Source: Humitalea rosea (lineage in GTDB: Bacteria; Pseudomonadota; Alphaproteobacteria; Acetobacterales; Acetobacteraceae). Taken from it: a stretch of 64,000 bases of DNA. Location of the stretch: the NCBI RefSeq assembly GCF_003253705.1, contig NZ_QKYU01000014.1:81948-145947 (forward strand), written 5' to 3'. The position numbers and the translations under genes are program-made. Below, piece after piece: positions 11,700 to 19,184 of this stretch; the stretch's first letter is position 1; every line of letters starts with the position of its first letter. The notes under the pieces were generated by a model that had not been told where the DNA came from, did no database searches, and saw only the letters and a list, made by a program, of their open reading frames with translations.

Positions 11700-12250
11700 G
11701 CGGCGGTGTCCTTGGCGGGCGTGGCGGGTGGCGCCGGCTCGGCGTTCCAATAGGTGAAGATCCAGCGGCGCTTGGTCTCGGGGCCGCGATGCAGGTCGGG
11801 CCAATCGAACAGGGCACGGGAGAGATCGGCGACATTCGCCTCGCCTCCGGCCAGGGCGACCAGTCGGCGGAACACGATCAGGCATTCCTCGGGCTCGCTG
11901 GCTTCGAGCAGGCGGCGGAAACGCAAGGGCTTCAGCGTCGCGGTCTCTGGCTTGTCGGGGCTGTCCGGGCCGATCTGGCGGGCCAGCCGTTCGCCCGGCC
12001 GGTCGCGCCGGACATGGGCGAGCACGGCGGCGGCGAGCGCGATGGCGACAAGGTCCTTCTCATCCGTGGCGCCGCATTGGCGGAACAAGGCGATGGTGGC
12101 GGGTTCCTGCATCGCCTCGGCCAGGCTGGCGCAGCGTCGCAGCCGGGCCAGGGCGGCGCGATCGCCGGCGCGCTCGGAGGGGTTGGGCCGGCTCTGGTCC
12201 GGCACCAGCCCCCGCCACCAGCCGATGACGCCCTGTGGCGTGCGGATCAT
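11696..12250 (-). CDS. cse2: Cse2 (CasB), Cascade small subunit
   Basis: 184 residues, mostly helical and rich in Ala, Arg and Leu, as the family is. Two copies form the belly of Cascade and stabilise the R-loop. Supporting segments: GVIGWWRGL at the N-terminus, RAALARLRRC, and the C-terminal KRRWIFTYWNA. The ATG overlaps the cse1 stop by 4 bp and its own stop overlaps cas7e by 4 bp. The short low-complexity tail after FTYWNA is not conserved. Confidence 0.93.
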   Translation of the reverse strand: MIRTPQGVIGWWRGLVPDQSRPNPSERAGDRAALARLRRCASLAEAMQEPATIALFRQCGATDEKDLVAIALAAAVLAHVRRDRPGERLARQIGPDSPDKPETATLKPLRFRRLLEASEPEECLIVFRRLVALAGGEANVADLSRALFDWPDLHRGPETKRRWIFTYWNAEPAPPATPAKDTAA

Positions 12251-13833
12251 GCGCTCTTGCCCTTTGCGGTCTTCGGTTTGGCCTCGACGGCCGGCAGCCC
12301 GAGGGTCTGGAACAGCGCCGCGCCTTCCTTGCCATAGCCCAGCAGCGCGAAGACCAGGTTCCGCCGGGCGCGGCTGATACGCGGTGCGGCGCCGCCGTTT
12401 TCGGGCGTCATCGGCGCAGCCTCATCGAACAAGGCGAGCGCGATCCGGCGAAGCTGCGTGAGCCAGTTCAGCGGCGCGGCATCGGGCGGGGTCTGGAGGA
12501 GGGCGAAGAACAGCGGCTCGGTCTGCTCCCAGAGCCTTTCGCGCGGGGTCGAGAGCAGCTCGGCCTCCAGCTTCACCGTGGCCCCGGCGCTGAACAAGGC
12601 AAAGCGGATGGCGGAGCGCAGCAGCCCGGCGATCTGGTTGGCGGACACCACGAGCCTTGCCGCCAGCGCGTCCATCGCCTCCCGCGCGGCCTTGTCGGGG
12701 GCGGCGGGCAGCGGCATCTCGCTTTCGACAAAGGCGCGGGCCTTCATATTGTCCATGTCGTAGCCAGCGGCGAGCAGGCGGGCGCGGCCGCCTCCGGCGT
12801 CGATCTCGCGCGTGTCGCGCCAGCTGGCGATGGCCTTGGCCGGCAGTCGCAGCCCATCCGGGGTCGCCACCACCAGGCCCAGCCAGTGGCGATAGCCGAC
12901 ACCCCCCGGCTGTGGATGCAGCGGCAGGTATTCCGCGGCCGCCTTCAGCGCGTAATGTGGCGTCAGCGGATGCACCCGGCCCCAGCCAGCATAATTCGCG
13001 CCGCGCGGCCGCTGCCGCCAGGACCGCACCTGCACCGCATCGGCCGCACCGGTCAGGCCGCAGGGCTCGGTGGCAGAGCCCTCGGAGAAATCCAGCCGGA
13101 TGCGGCGCGGCATCCCCCACCATGCTTGCAGCGGATGCGCCGTCTCCGGCGTGACCACACGCGCGCCTTCGGAGGTCACGCTGGACGCCAGCCAAGGCAG
13201 GATGCGGGGCAGATCCTCGGGGCCGGGGATTTCGCCACGCGGCACATTGGCCCAAATCTGCTGCCACAGGCTCGGGCGGTCGCCAGGGCGGACCAGCGTG
13301 GTCATCGGCCCGCCGCCGCGCAAGCCGGTGCGATTGCCGGCGCCACCGGCAGGCGCCCAGCTCTGGAAGGTAAAGAGGGCCATGGCCGCGGCCGGCCGGC
13401 CGAGCGTCGCGATCCGTCCGCGATGGACCAGAAGATCGGTGTTCTGCCGTTGCGTGCTGGCGCCGGGCGCCTCGATCAGCAGGCGTTCGATGGGCTCCGC
13501 ATCCGAGACCAGATCCTCAAGATCCTGCAGGAAGCGAGGGCCCTGCCCGTCCAGGTTGAAGGCATGGGCCAGGGGCGCGAAGGCGGCGTCCAGCGCATCG
13601 GGATCGGGCGGCGCCTCCCACCCCTCGCGCCAAGCTCCATGGCCTTCGGGCGGGCAGGCGGTGGCGAGCAGGCCGATGAGGAATTCGAGACTGGCAACGC
13701 GGAAATCGGCGCGAGGCCAGTCGAGCGCAACGATCGGATCTGTGGTTTCGGTGATCTGGGCGGGGCGGATGGTGCTTCGCAGACCGCTGGCGCGCCGAAT
13801 GGGAAGCCAGGGGAAGGTGATGAGGTTGAACAA
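12247..13833 (-). CDS. cse1: Cse1/Cas8e (CasA), large PAM-reading Cascade subunit
   Basis: About 528 residues. Cse1 recognises the PAM and recruits Cas3. FNLITFPWLPIRRASG at the N-terminus is the family signature, and the internal VAPPxxG-like W-rich segments and FTFQSWAPAGGAGNRTGLRGGGPMTTLV fit Cse1. I prefer the TTG at 13833: it puts the family motif at residue 2 and has GAGG about 9 nt upstream. The upstream in-frame ATG at 13881 would add 16 unconserved residues, has GGGAG touching it with no spacing, and lies inside a perfect 12-bp inverted repeat. First gene of the Cascade operon, separated from cas3 by about 330 bp that holds the presumed operon promoter and the crRNA-like element. Confidence 0.9.
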   Translation of the reverse strand: MFNLITFPWLPIRRASGLRSTIRPAQITETTDPIVALDWPRADFRVASLEFLIGLLATACPPEGHGAWREGWEAPPDPDALDAAFAPLAHAFNLDGQGPRFLQDLEDLVSDAEPIERLLIEAPGASTQRQNTDLLVHRGRIATLGRPAAAMALFTFQSWAPAGGAGNRTGLRGGGPMTTLVRPGDRPSLWQQIWANVPRGEIPGPEDLPRILPWLASSVTSEGARVVTPETAHPLQAWWGMPRRIRLDFSEGSATEPCGLTGAADAVQVRSWRQRPRGANYAGWGRVHPLTPHYALKAAAEYLPLHPQPGGVGYRHWLGLVVATPDGLRLPAKAIASWRDTREIDAGGGRARLLAAGYDMDNMKARAFVESEMPLPAAPDKAAREAMDALAARLVVSANQIAGLLRSAIRFALFSAGATVKLEAELLSTPRERLWEQTEPLFFALLQTPPDAAPLNWLTQLRRIALALFDEAAPMTPENGGAAPRISRARRNLVFALLGYGKEGAALFQTLGLPAVEAKPKTAKGKSA

Positions 13834-13878
13834 ATTGGGCGACCTCGCAACTCGACACGAAACTGGCGTCAGCGTAAT

Positions 13879-13913
13879 CATCTCCCAGGTGCCGTTTGGT
13901 TACCTGGGAGATG
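13879..13913. promoter_or_regulatory. Perfect 12-bp inverted repeat upstream of cse1
   Basis: CATCTCCCAGGT (13879-13890) and ACCTGGGAGATG (13902-13913) form a perfect 12-bp inverted repeat with an 11-nt centre. It covers the upstream candidate ATG of cse1 and lies 45 bp before the preferred TTG start. There is no T-run, so a terminator is unlikely. It could be a protein operator in the 5' leader or an mRNA hairpin affecting translation. Confidence 0.6.
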
Positions 13914-13987
13914 CGTGAGCAGGAGGCGATCTCCCGATCAACGTCTTGAGCGTCGCGCTAGCTGCACGCGGAATCTCCTCCTCTAAA

Positions 13988-14001
13988 GTGACGGCCGTTA
14001 C
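13988..14001. promoter_or_regulatory. Imperfect 14-bp palindrome in the cas operon leader
   Basis: GTGACGGCCGTTAC is palindromic except for one base pair. It lies just downstream of the presumed cas promoter. A dyad of this size could bind a dimeric regulator, but no regulator gene is nearby in the cas locus. Confidence 0.35.
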
Positions 14002-14003
14002 AG

Positions 14004-14032
14004 GGGCCGACGGGATTCCCCCCCGTCGGCCC
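14004..14032. promoter_or_regulatory. Strong GC hairpin in the cse1 5' leader
   Basis: An 11-bp perfect inverted repeat, GGGCCGACGGG (14004-14014) and CCCGTCGGCCC (14022-14032), with a 7-nt loop. It would be transcribed as part of the cse1 leader if the promoter near 14061 is right. No U-tract follows on either strand. It may stabilise the transcript, act as an attenuator, or be a protein site. Confidence 0.5.
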
Positions 14033-14037
14033 AACTT

Positions 14038-14066
14038 CCGTAGCATTATCGAAAGTTCCCGGTCAA
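14038..14066 (-). promoter_or_regulatory. Candidate promoter of the cse1-cas2 operon
   Basis: On the minus strand TTGACC (plus 14061-14066) is a good -35 hexamer; a 17-bp spacer leads only to a weak -10 (CTACGG). Alternatively GATAAT (plus 14045-14050) is a strong -10 whose weak -35 would lie at 14068-14073, inside the protospacer described next. Either way the promoter abuts or overlaps the stretch matched by the crRNA-like element. Confidence 0.5.
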
Positions 14067-14101
14067 CGAGATTCTCTTGCCACACCTCCACGTTGGACCT
14101 T
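14067..14101 (-). promoter_or_regulatory. AAG-flanked target of the crRNA-like element at the cas promoter
   Basis: Read on the minus strand, AAG at 14101-14099 is followed from 14098 by a 32-nt stretch. It matches the pseudo-spacer of the adjacent mini-array (14157-14126) at 19 of the first 23 positions, with mismatches at 6, 10, 12 and 18. Position 24 is also mismatched, and beyond it only position 28 matches. AAG is the classical type I-E PAM, on the correct side. In type I-E crRNA-DNA hybrids every sixth base is flipped out and need not pair, so three of the four mismatches in the matched part cost nothing. The 3' end adjoins the TTGACC -35 box. Confidence 0.8.
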
Positions 14102-14184
14102 AATCCCCGCGAAGCGGGGAACCGAAAGAAGAACCTTGCAACACCACAACGGTGGACCGGTTCATCCCGCCGAGGCAGGCACGC
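14097..14184 (-). ncRNA. CreR-like crRNA: degenerate two-repeat mini-array between cas3 and cse1
   Basis: Upstream pseudo-repeat (14184-14158, minus) keeps the complete array handle ATGAACCG. Its stem is rewritten, but 14166-14171 and 14174-14179 can still pair (CCUGCC with GGCGGG, one G-U). The downstream pseudo-repeat (14125-14097) keeps the stem CCCCGC/GCGGGG exactly, with the loop shortened from ACAC to TTC. The two are one array period apart: the ATC of the handle region recurs at 14164 and 14103, 61 bp. Between them lies a 32-nt pseudo-spacer (14157-14126). The cas3 stop TGA is the TGA inside the handle. The layout matches cas-regulating crRNA-like RNAs (CreR) known from other type I systems, which direct Cascade to the cas promoter. 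Its own promoter was not identified; it may come from the cas3 transcript. Confidence 0.85.
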
Positions 14185-16846
14185 ACAAACTCAAACCAAC
14201 GGATTCCTGATAGAATATTCGGACCGCAGTGCCCGATTCCGTGCGTCCCTCAATCATATAGGCGTCGCGGCTCGCCGTCATCACCGCCAGCACCACGCGC
14301 TCGGACTCCCGCTCCCACCGTCCCCAGCCTGCCTTCGCCGCCTCCACCGCCGCTTCCAGGCCGGCAGGCACCGGGCAGGCCGCGATCCGGTGCCGCGCGA
14401 CCAAAACCTCCGACAGCGCCCAGGCCCTGGCGGGATCGGCGTCGGCGGCATAGGGCACCACCGCGCCATCACGCAGCAGCGCCAGCCGCAGCGTGACCTG
14501 CGGGCGGTCCTCCAGCCGCGTCGGCGTCTGGGTTTCCGGCTCCCACAGCCCGGCGTTGCGATCGTAGCATTCGGTGAAGACCAGCAGGTTCTGCCGGGCG
14601 ATGCCCGTGGCCGCCTGCGCCTTGCCCAACGCTTGGCCAGCGGCATCGGCAAGGGCTGCCGGGATCGCGCCAGGCGCCTGCGTGTCGAAAGCGGTTTCGA
14701 TCAGCGGGCGCATGTCCTGCGGCGTCGTGATGGCGCCACGGCCGAACACTGCCCGTGCGCTGCGCCAAAGCAGGGCCGGATCGCGATAGACGGCAGCGGT
14801 TCCCGGCTGCGTTGCCTTGATCCAATCCGCCGCAGGCTCGTCAACCGGTTCTGGCGAGATGATCAGCAATTCCGGCCCGGAGATCGGCCGCGCCCCCCGT
14901 GCGTGACGCCACAAGCGTCCAGCGCGCTGGATCAAAAGATCGGCTGGCGCCAGATCCGTCACCAGAAGATCGAAGTCCAGATCCAGGCTTTGCTCGATCA
15001 CCTGCGTCGCGATCAGCACGCCGGCCCGGGTGGCACCGTCGCTGCCGCGGCCGAAGCGGCGCAGTACCTCCGCCTCGATGTCCAGCCGGTCGGCCATGGC
15101 GAAACGTGCATGGAACAGCAGCGGCGTCACGCCCTGCGCGCGCACAGCAGCCGCGGCCGCAATCGCGTCATCGACGGTGTTCCGCACCCAGGCCACCGCT
15201 GCCCCCGCTTTGGCCGCCATCAGGACGCGCTCCAGCGCCGCTGCCGCATCGGGCAGGCGAGAGACGACGACACGCCGCGCCAGCCCCGCGCGAACGTCGC
15301 ATGGCTGCTCCACCACACCATCCGCCCCAACCAGAGTCGCCAGCGGATAGGCGGTCTGCGCGAGCGGCAACGCCCTGGCCTGCAGCCCCTTGCGGAAGGC
15401 CGTCACCAACTGCTGCCGGACATGCTTCGGCAAGGTCGCCGAGAGCAGGATGACGGAGCCGCCGAGTGCGGCGTGGAACTCCAGCAAGGTGAGTATCTCG
15501 CGCCGCATATAGGCATCGAAGGCATGCACCTCATCGACGACCAACACCTTGCCGGCCAAGCCCTGCAAGCGAAGGGCCGCGTGGCGCACCGGCAGCACCG
15601 CCAGCAAAGCCTGGTCCAACGTGCCGACGCCGACCTGGGCGAGCAGGGCGCGACGGCGGTCCTCAGCCAGCCAGGCGGCGCAATGCGCCTCGGCCGGTTC
15701 ATCGGCCGGATCGGCGGGGCTGTTGCGCGCTGGAGGGGCTTCGGCGGGAATGCTGTTTATGAAGCGCGGATCCAGCGTGGCACGCGCATGGGCCAGGACG
15801 AGAGAGGGGTGGGCCTCTGCGGCGAAGAGGCCGCGATAGGCCTGACCCAGGCGCCCGAACATCGCATTCGCCGTGGCCATCGTCGGCAGCGCCAGGAACA
15901 GGCCGGTGGCGCGGCCTTCGGCGAGCAGCCGATGCGCCAGGATGACGGCGGCTTCGGTCTTGCCACTGCCGGTAAGGTCCTCGATCACCGCCATCACCGG
16001 GCCTGCCGGAAGAGTGACGGTTTCGGCCCAGGCCTGGATGGGCGAGGGCACCTGGATCGCCGGGAACAGCCGCCCCATGCCGGTGAAGCGCGAGGGCCGT
16101 GCGGAGGCCATGCCCGCGGCCGCCAAGGCGGAGGCCGCTTGTGGCAGCGCATGGTCCCACCAATAGGCCGCGGGGTCCGCTACGGCCGCCGGCGCCACAT
16201 ACGGGAACCACGCCTGTCGCGAGCCGATCCAGTCGGCCAGCGTCACCACCCCCGCAAGTTGCCAGCCCAGCCGAGCGATGTCGTGGTCGGAACCAGGCCG
16301 TGGGAGTGCGGGCGGCGAGAAGAGCCGCCGCATGGCATCGATGAAATCCACCGCGGCATCCAGACAGCCGGTGCAAATTTCGGAGGACCCTGGCGTAGTC
16401 AGCGGGTCGGCCGGTGGGCGGCCATGGTGGCCGGCAAGGGCACGCAAAAGCGGCCCGCGGCTGCCATCATCCCAGGCGTAGCGTCCCGCGATGCGAGGCG
16501 GAAGAACGTCGTCCAACGTGGACCCGAGCGTCGTCCGCAGCATCTGCAACCCCAGCACGTCGTGCTTCGGGCCGGAGGGCACTCCATTGGGCGGCAGCGG
16601 GCCAAGTGCGGCTGCGGGCCAAGCGGCGGGCGCCATGCCCTGAAACACTCGCGAGAATTTCCCGATGTCATGAACCGCGGTCAGGAACCCGAGGGTCTGG
16701 CCGGCGAGCGTGAAATGCGATGACCTGGGCAGCAGCATCGCAACCGCGGCGACATCAAGGGCATGGGCGACCAGCGGGTGCATGGCTGGTAGGCCATCGG
16801 CCTCCGGCCGGGCTTTGCCCCAGAACAGCGAGGTTTCGCTTCGCAA
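14162..16846 (-). CDS. cas3: Cas3 helicase-nuclease, type I-E
   Basis: 894 residues, like E. coli Cas3 (888). It is recruited by target-bound Cascade and nicks, unwinds and degrades DNA. Domains: HD nuclease (about 1-230) with HPLVAHALDVA, HD at 59-60 in AVHDIGKFS and GHHGRPP; SF2 helicase from about 280 with Walker A LTGSGKTEAA (291-300), DEVH box at 438-441, SAT at 469-471, and motif VI QRAGRLWRH. The start is a TTG giving MRSETSLFWGKA, where FWGKA aligns with the E. coli N-terminus. The stop codon lies inside the pseudo-repeat of the crRNA-like element, so the last codons of cas3 also encode that hairpin. It is separated from cse1 and so probably expressed separately. Confidence 0.96.
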   Translation of the reverse strand: MRSETSLFWGKARPEADGLPAMHPLVAHALDVAAVAMLLPRSSHFTLAGQTLGFLTAVHDIGKFSRVFQGMAPAAWPAAALGPLPPNGVPSGPKHDVLGLQMLRTTLGSTLDDVLPPRIAGRYAWDDGSRGPLLRALAGHHGRPPADPLTTPGSSEICTGCLDAAVDFIDAMRRLFSPPALPRPGSDHDIARLGWQLAGVVTLADWIGSRQAWFPYVAPAAVADPAAYWWDHALPQAASALAAAGMASARPSRFTGMGRLFPAIQVPSPIQAWAETVTLPAGPVMAVIEDLTGSGKTEAAVILAHRLLAEGRATGLFLALPTMATANAMFGRLGQAYRGLFAAEAHPSLVLAHARATLDPRFINSIPAEAPPARNSPADPADEPAEAHCAAWLAEDRRRALLAQVGVGTLDQALLAVLPVRHAALRLQGLAGKVLVVDEVHAFDAYMRREILTLLEFHAALGGSVILLSATLPKHVRQQLVTAFRKGLQARALPLAQTAYPLATLVGADGVVEQPCDVRAGLARRVVVSRLPDAAAALERVLMAAKAGAAVAWVRNTVDDAIAAAAAVRAQGVTPLLFHARFAMADRLDIEAEVLRRFGRGSDGATRAGVLIATQVIEQSLDLDFDLLVTDLAPADLLIQRAGRLWRHARGARPISGPELLIISPEPVDEPAADWIKATQPGTAAVYRDPALLWRSARAVFGRGAITTPQDMRPLIETAFDTQAPGAIPAALADAAGQALGKAQAATGIARQNLLVFTECYDRNAGLWEPETQTPTRLEDRPQVTLRLALLRDGAVVPYAADADPARAWALSEVLVARHRIAACPVPAGLEAAVEAAKAGWGRWERESERVVLAVMTASRDAYMIEGRTESGTAVRIFYQESVGLSLCVPASAG

Positions 16847-17033
16847 TGAGCGCGCCCCATTTCTGGTTGTTTGTGCGAAGGGCTAACGTTGTCCCGGTTC
16901 AGTGGACCGTTTGCGGGTATGGATCAATGGGTCTCGACCATCGGCCCTGTTTCGAATTCGATGGGGCTCGATAGCCCAGGGCTGAATATCCGCAGGCTTG
17001 GTTGTGGCGAAGAGTTGTCGGGCAGACGTCGCC

Positions 17034-17257
17034 AAGCGTCACGCGATGGTGGATGCCGATGGGCGCGGCCTGGTGCTGCACGCCCATCCGGCGTCGATCC
17101 AGGACCGCGATGGCGCACCGCCTTTGCTGCGTGCCTCACGCCGTCGCTGGGCCTTCGTCGAACTCTGCCTTACCGACAGCGGCTACGCCGGGGAGCGTGT
17201 CGCCAAGGCCAGCCGCATCCGTGTCGGGATCGTCCGCAAGCGGCGGATCGCACGCCA
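17034..17257 (+). pseudogene. IS5-family transposase remnant
   Basis: About 75 codons reading KRHAMVDADGRGLVLHAHP, then PASIQDRDGAPPLL, LTDSGYAGERVA and IRVGIVRK. This is the middle of an IS5-family DDE transposase, including the second catalytic Asp in the DSGYAG motif and the KRH..VD segment. Both ends of the gene are missing: the upstream sequence to 16847 and the downstream sequence to the tRNA hold no further recognisable transposase, so this is a decayed fragment. It accounts for the otherwise gene-free 16847-17282 between cas3 and tRNA-Met. No terminal inverted repeats were recognised. Confidence 0.75.
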
Positions 17258-17282
17258 AAACACTGATTTATCTGAGGAAACT

Positions 17283-17359
17283 TGGTAGCGGCGGGCGGAC
17301 TTGAACCGCCGACCCCGGCATTATGAGTGCCGTGCTCTAACCAGCTGAGCTACACCGCC
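17283..17359 (-). tRNA. tRNA-Met (CAT), elongator
   Basis: 77 nt with encoded CCA. Acceptor strand GGCGGTG pairs with CGCCGCT (G-U at the first pair), discriminator A. The anticodon loop CTCATAA carries CAT; T-stem GGCGG/CCGCC encloses TTCAAGT. The sequence around the anticodon (GAGCAC, CACTCATAATG, GGGGTC) parallels the E. coli elongator tRNA-Met, not the initiator (which has a mismatched first pair) and not clearly tRNA-Ile2. It lies between the IS remnant and mnmA. Confidence 0.93.
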
Positions 17360-17403
17360 ACACCGGCCCGGTCGGAACCGGACGGGAAACTTGGTTGCCG
17401 CGC

Positions 17404-18510
17404 TTAGGCCGCCACTCGCGTCGTGTCAACGCGCGCGCGTCCCTTGATGAACCCGCCACAGAGCAAGCGCCCCTCGGCATCATACAAAACCATGGCCTGC
17501 CCGGGGGCCGCGACCGCCGGGTTGCCCGGCACCAGCCGCAGCAGACCCAGCTCCGGATCCCAGGACGCAATGGCGGGCTGGGGCAGTTCCCGGGCGCGAA
17601 GCTTGGCAAAACAGGCGAACGCCCCGACGGGCGGCGCGATCAGCCAGTTCACCTCGCCGGCCATCACCTCATCGGTCGTGGTGGCCGCACGGGGGGCGAC
17701 GATGATGCGGCGGGTGGTGGACTCCACACCGGTCACAAACAGGCGCTCCTGCCCGTCCCTGGAGGCCATGCCGAGGCCGCGGGACTGCCCCACGGTGTAG
17801 CGCGCGATGCCGGCATGGGTGCCGAGCACCCGGCCATCGGCATGCACGATCTCCCCCGGCTCTGCCGCATCCGGCCGCAGCTTGGCGACCAGGTCGCTGT
17901 AGCGCCCCTCCGGCACGAAGCAGATGTCCTGGCTGTCCGGCTTTTGGGCCACGGCCAGACCCAGGCGCTCGGCCATGGCACGGACGGCGGTCTTGTCGGG
18001 CATGTCGCCGAGCGGAAACCGCACCTGATCGAGCTGCGCCTGGGTGGTGGCGAACAGGAAATAAGACTGGTCGCGCGCCACATCGGCGGCCATGTGCAGT
18101 TCGGCGCCGTCGGGCCCTTCCACGCGGCGGGCGTAGTGGCCGGTGGCCAGCGCCTCGCAGCCGAGGTCGCGGGCGAGCCCGGCCAGATCCTGGAACTTCA
18201 CGGACTGGTTGCAGCGGACGCAGGGGATCGGGGTTTCGCCGCGGGCGTAGCTGTCGGCGAAATCGGCGATCACCGCCTCGCGGAACCGGGCCTCGCGGTC
18301 GAGCACGTAATGCGGGATGCCGATGGTGTCGGCGACCATGCGGGCGTCATGGATGTCCTGGCCGGCGCAGCAGGCGCCCTTCTTGGCCGTGGCCGCGCCG
18401 TGGTCATAGAGCTGCAAGGTCGCACCCACGACCTCGTGCCCCGCCTCATGCAGCATCGCCGCGACGACGCTGCTGTCCACGCCCCCGGACATGGCGACCA
18501 GAATGCGCAT
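17404..18510 (-). CDS. mnmA: tRNA-uridine 2-sulfurtransferase MnmA
   Basis: 368 residues. MnmA transfers sulfur to U34 of tRNA Lys, Glu and Gln. Seen: ATP pyrophosphatase P-loop SGGVDS (8-13), catalytic C100 in CVRCNQSVKF and C197 in SQDICFVPEG (equivalent to C102 and C199 in E. coli), and the TVGQSRGLG motif. It is the last gene of a minus-strand operon that starts with two cysteine desulfurases, which would supply the persulfide sulfur. Start and tenA stop overlap by 1 bp (TGATG). Confidence 0.97.
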   Translation of the reverse strand: MRILVAMSGGVDSSVVAAMLHEAGHEVVGATLQLYDHGAATAKKGACCAGQDIHDARMVADTIGIPHYVLDREARFREAVIADFADSYARGETPIPCVRCNQSVKFQDLAGLARDLGCEALATGHYARRVEGPDGAELHMAADVARDQSYFLFATTQAQLDQVRFPLGDMPDKTAVRAMAERLGLAVAQKPDSQDICFVPEGRYSDLVAKLRPDAAEPGEIVHADGRVLGTHAGIARYTVGQSRGLGMASRDGQERLFVTGVESTTRRIIVAPRAATTTDEVMAGEVNWLIAPPVGAFACFAKLRARELPQPAIASWDPELGLLRLVPGNPAVAAPGQAMVLYDAEGRLLCGGFIKGRARVDTTRVAA

Positions 18511-19184
18511 CAGCTTGCGTCCAGCCCCATCTGCCAGAAATCCGTCTCCAGCCGTGCCGCCTCGGCAAACCCACGCGCGAGGGCGGGGAAGCGCGCATCG
18601 CCGCCATGGCTCACGCCCAGGCTGTCCAGCCGCGCCGCGGCGGCGCGGGCCAGGGACTGGTAGCCTTCGCCCGCATACATCGCGATCCAGGACTCATAGG
18701 GGTTGTTGGCCCGCGACCGGGAGGGATGCGCCTCGATCTTCAGGGCGATCTCGCCATAGCCGATGGTGCAGGGGGCCAGCGCCACTTCCAGGTCCAGGAT
18801 ATCTCCGGCCATGCCGCGATCCAGCACCCAGCGGGTGTAGCAGACGGTCTGCGCGGCCTCGGGCGTCGCCACGACGGCGGCCTCGTCCAGGCCCCATTCG
18901 GCGCAATACTTCAGATGCAGCTTGGTCTCGTCCAGGATCGCCAGCACGGCGGCGGCCTTGTCGCGCATCGCGCCCAGGCTCTCGGCCTTGAACACGCCGA
19001 GCGCCTTGGCGCGGGCGAACTGGATCAGGAACAAATAATCCTGCACCAGATAATGCTGGAAGGCGGGCAGCGGCAGGGTGCCATCCGCCAGTCCCTGAAC
19101 GAAGGGGTGCCAGCAATAGGCCTCCCAGGCCGGGGCGGCGGCGCGCAGGCGCCGGAACAGCCCGCCCTCGGTCCCATAGTCCAT
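18510..19184 (-). CDS. tenA: TenA-family protein (thiaminase II / aminopyrimidine aminohydrolase)
   Basis: 224 residues. TenA proteins hydrolyse degraded thiamine pyrimidines for salvage. Seen: WHPFVQGLADGTLP and FQHYLVQDYLFL, with D49 at the pyrimidine-binding Asp position, and C139 in ALAPCTIGYGEIA, the catalytic Cys motif. C-terminal ETDFWQMGL carries the conserved Glu. The usual Trp after the catalytic Cys is Ile here. Its position between ferredoxin and mnmA in a sulfur operon suggests coexpression with thiamine-linked sulfur metabolism, though a direct link is inference. Confidence 0.9.
   Translation of the reverse strand: MDYGTEGGLFRRLRAAAPAWEAYCWHPFVQGLADGTLPLPAFQHYLVQDYLFLIQFARAKALGVFKAESLGAMRDKAAAVLAILDETKLHLKYCAEWGLDEAAVVATPEAAQTVCYTRWVLDRGMAGDILDLEVALAPCTIGYGEIALKIEAHPSRSRANNPYESWIAMYAGEGYQSLARAAAARLDSLGVSHGGDARFPALARGFAEAARLETDFWQMGLDAS

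Noticed and set aside
14100..14184. The mini-array as a simply decaying, meaningless piece of CRISPR array
   Set aside because: Handle, stem pairing, exact 61-bp period and the AAG-flanked promoter match are all kept, which plain decay does not predict.
13946..16723. A 925-codon plus-strand open frame opposite cas3
   Set aside because: A GC-rich shadow of cas3; low-complexity composition and no family motif. Similar shadows opposite cas1, cse1, cas7e and the CoA synthetase were also dropped.
16896..16910. A second possible target of the pseudo-spacer upstream of cas3 (GTCCAC on the minus strand)
   Set aside because: Seven of the first eight positions agree, but the preceding triplet is ACG, not AAG, and similarity stops there. 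Too short to claim.
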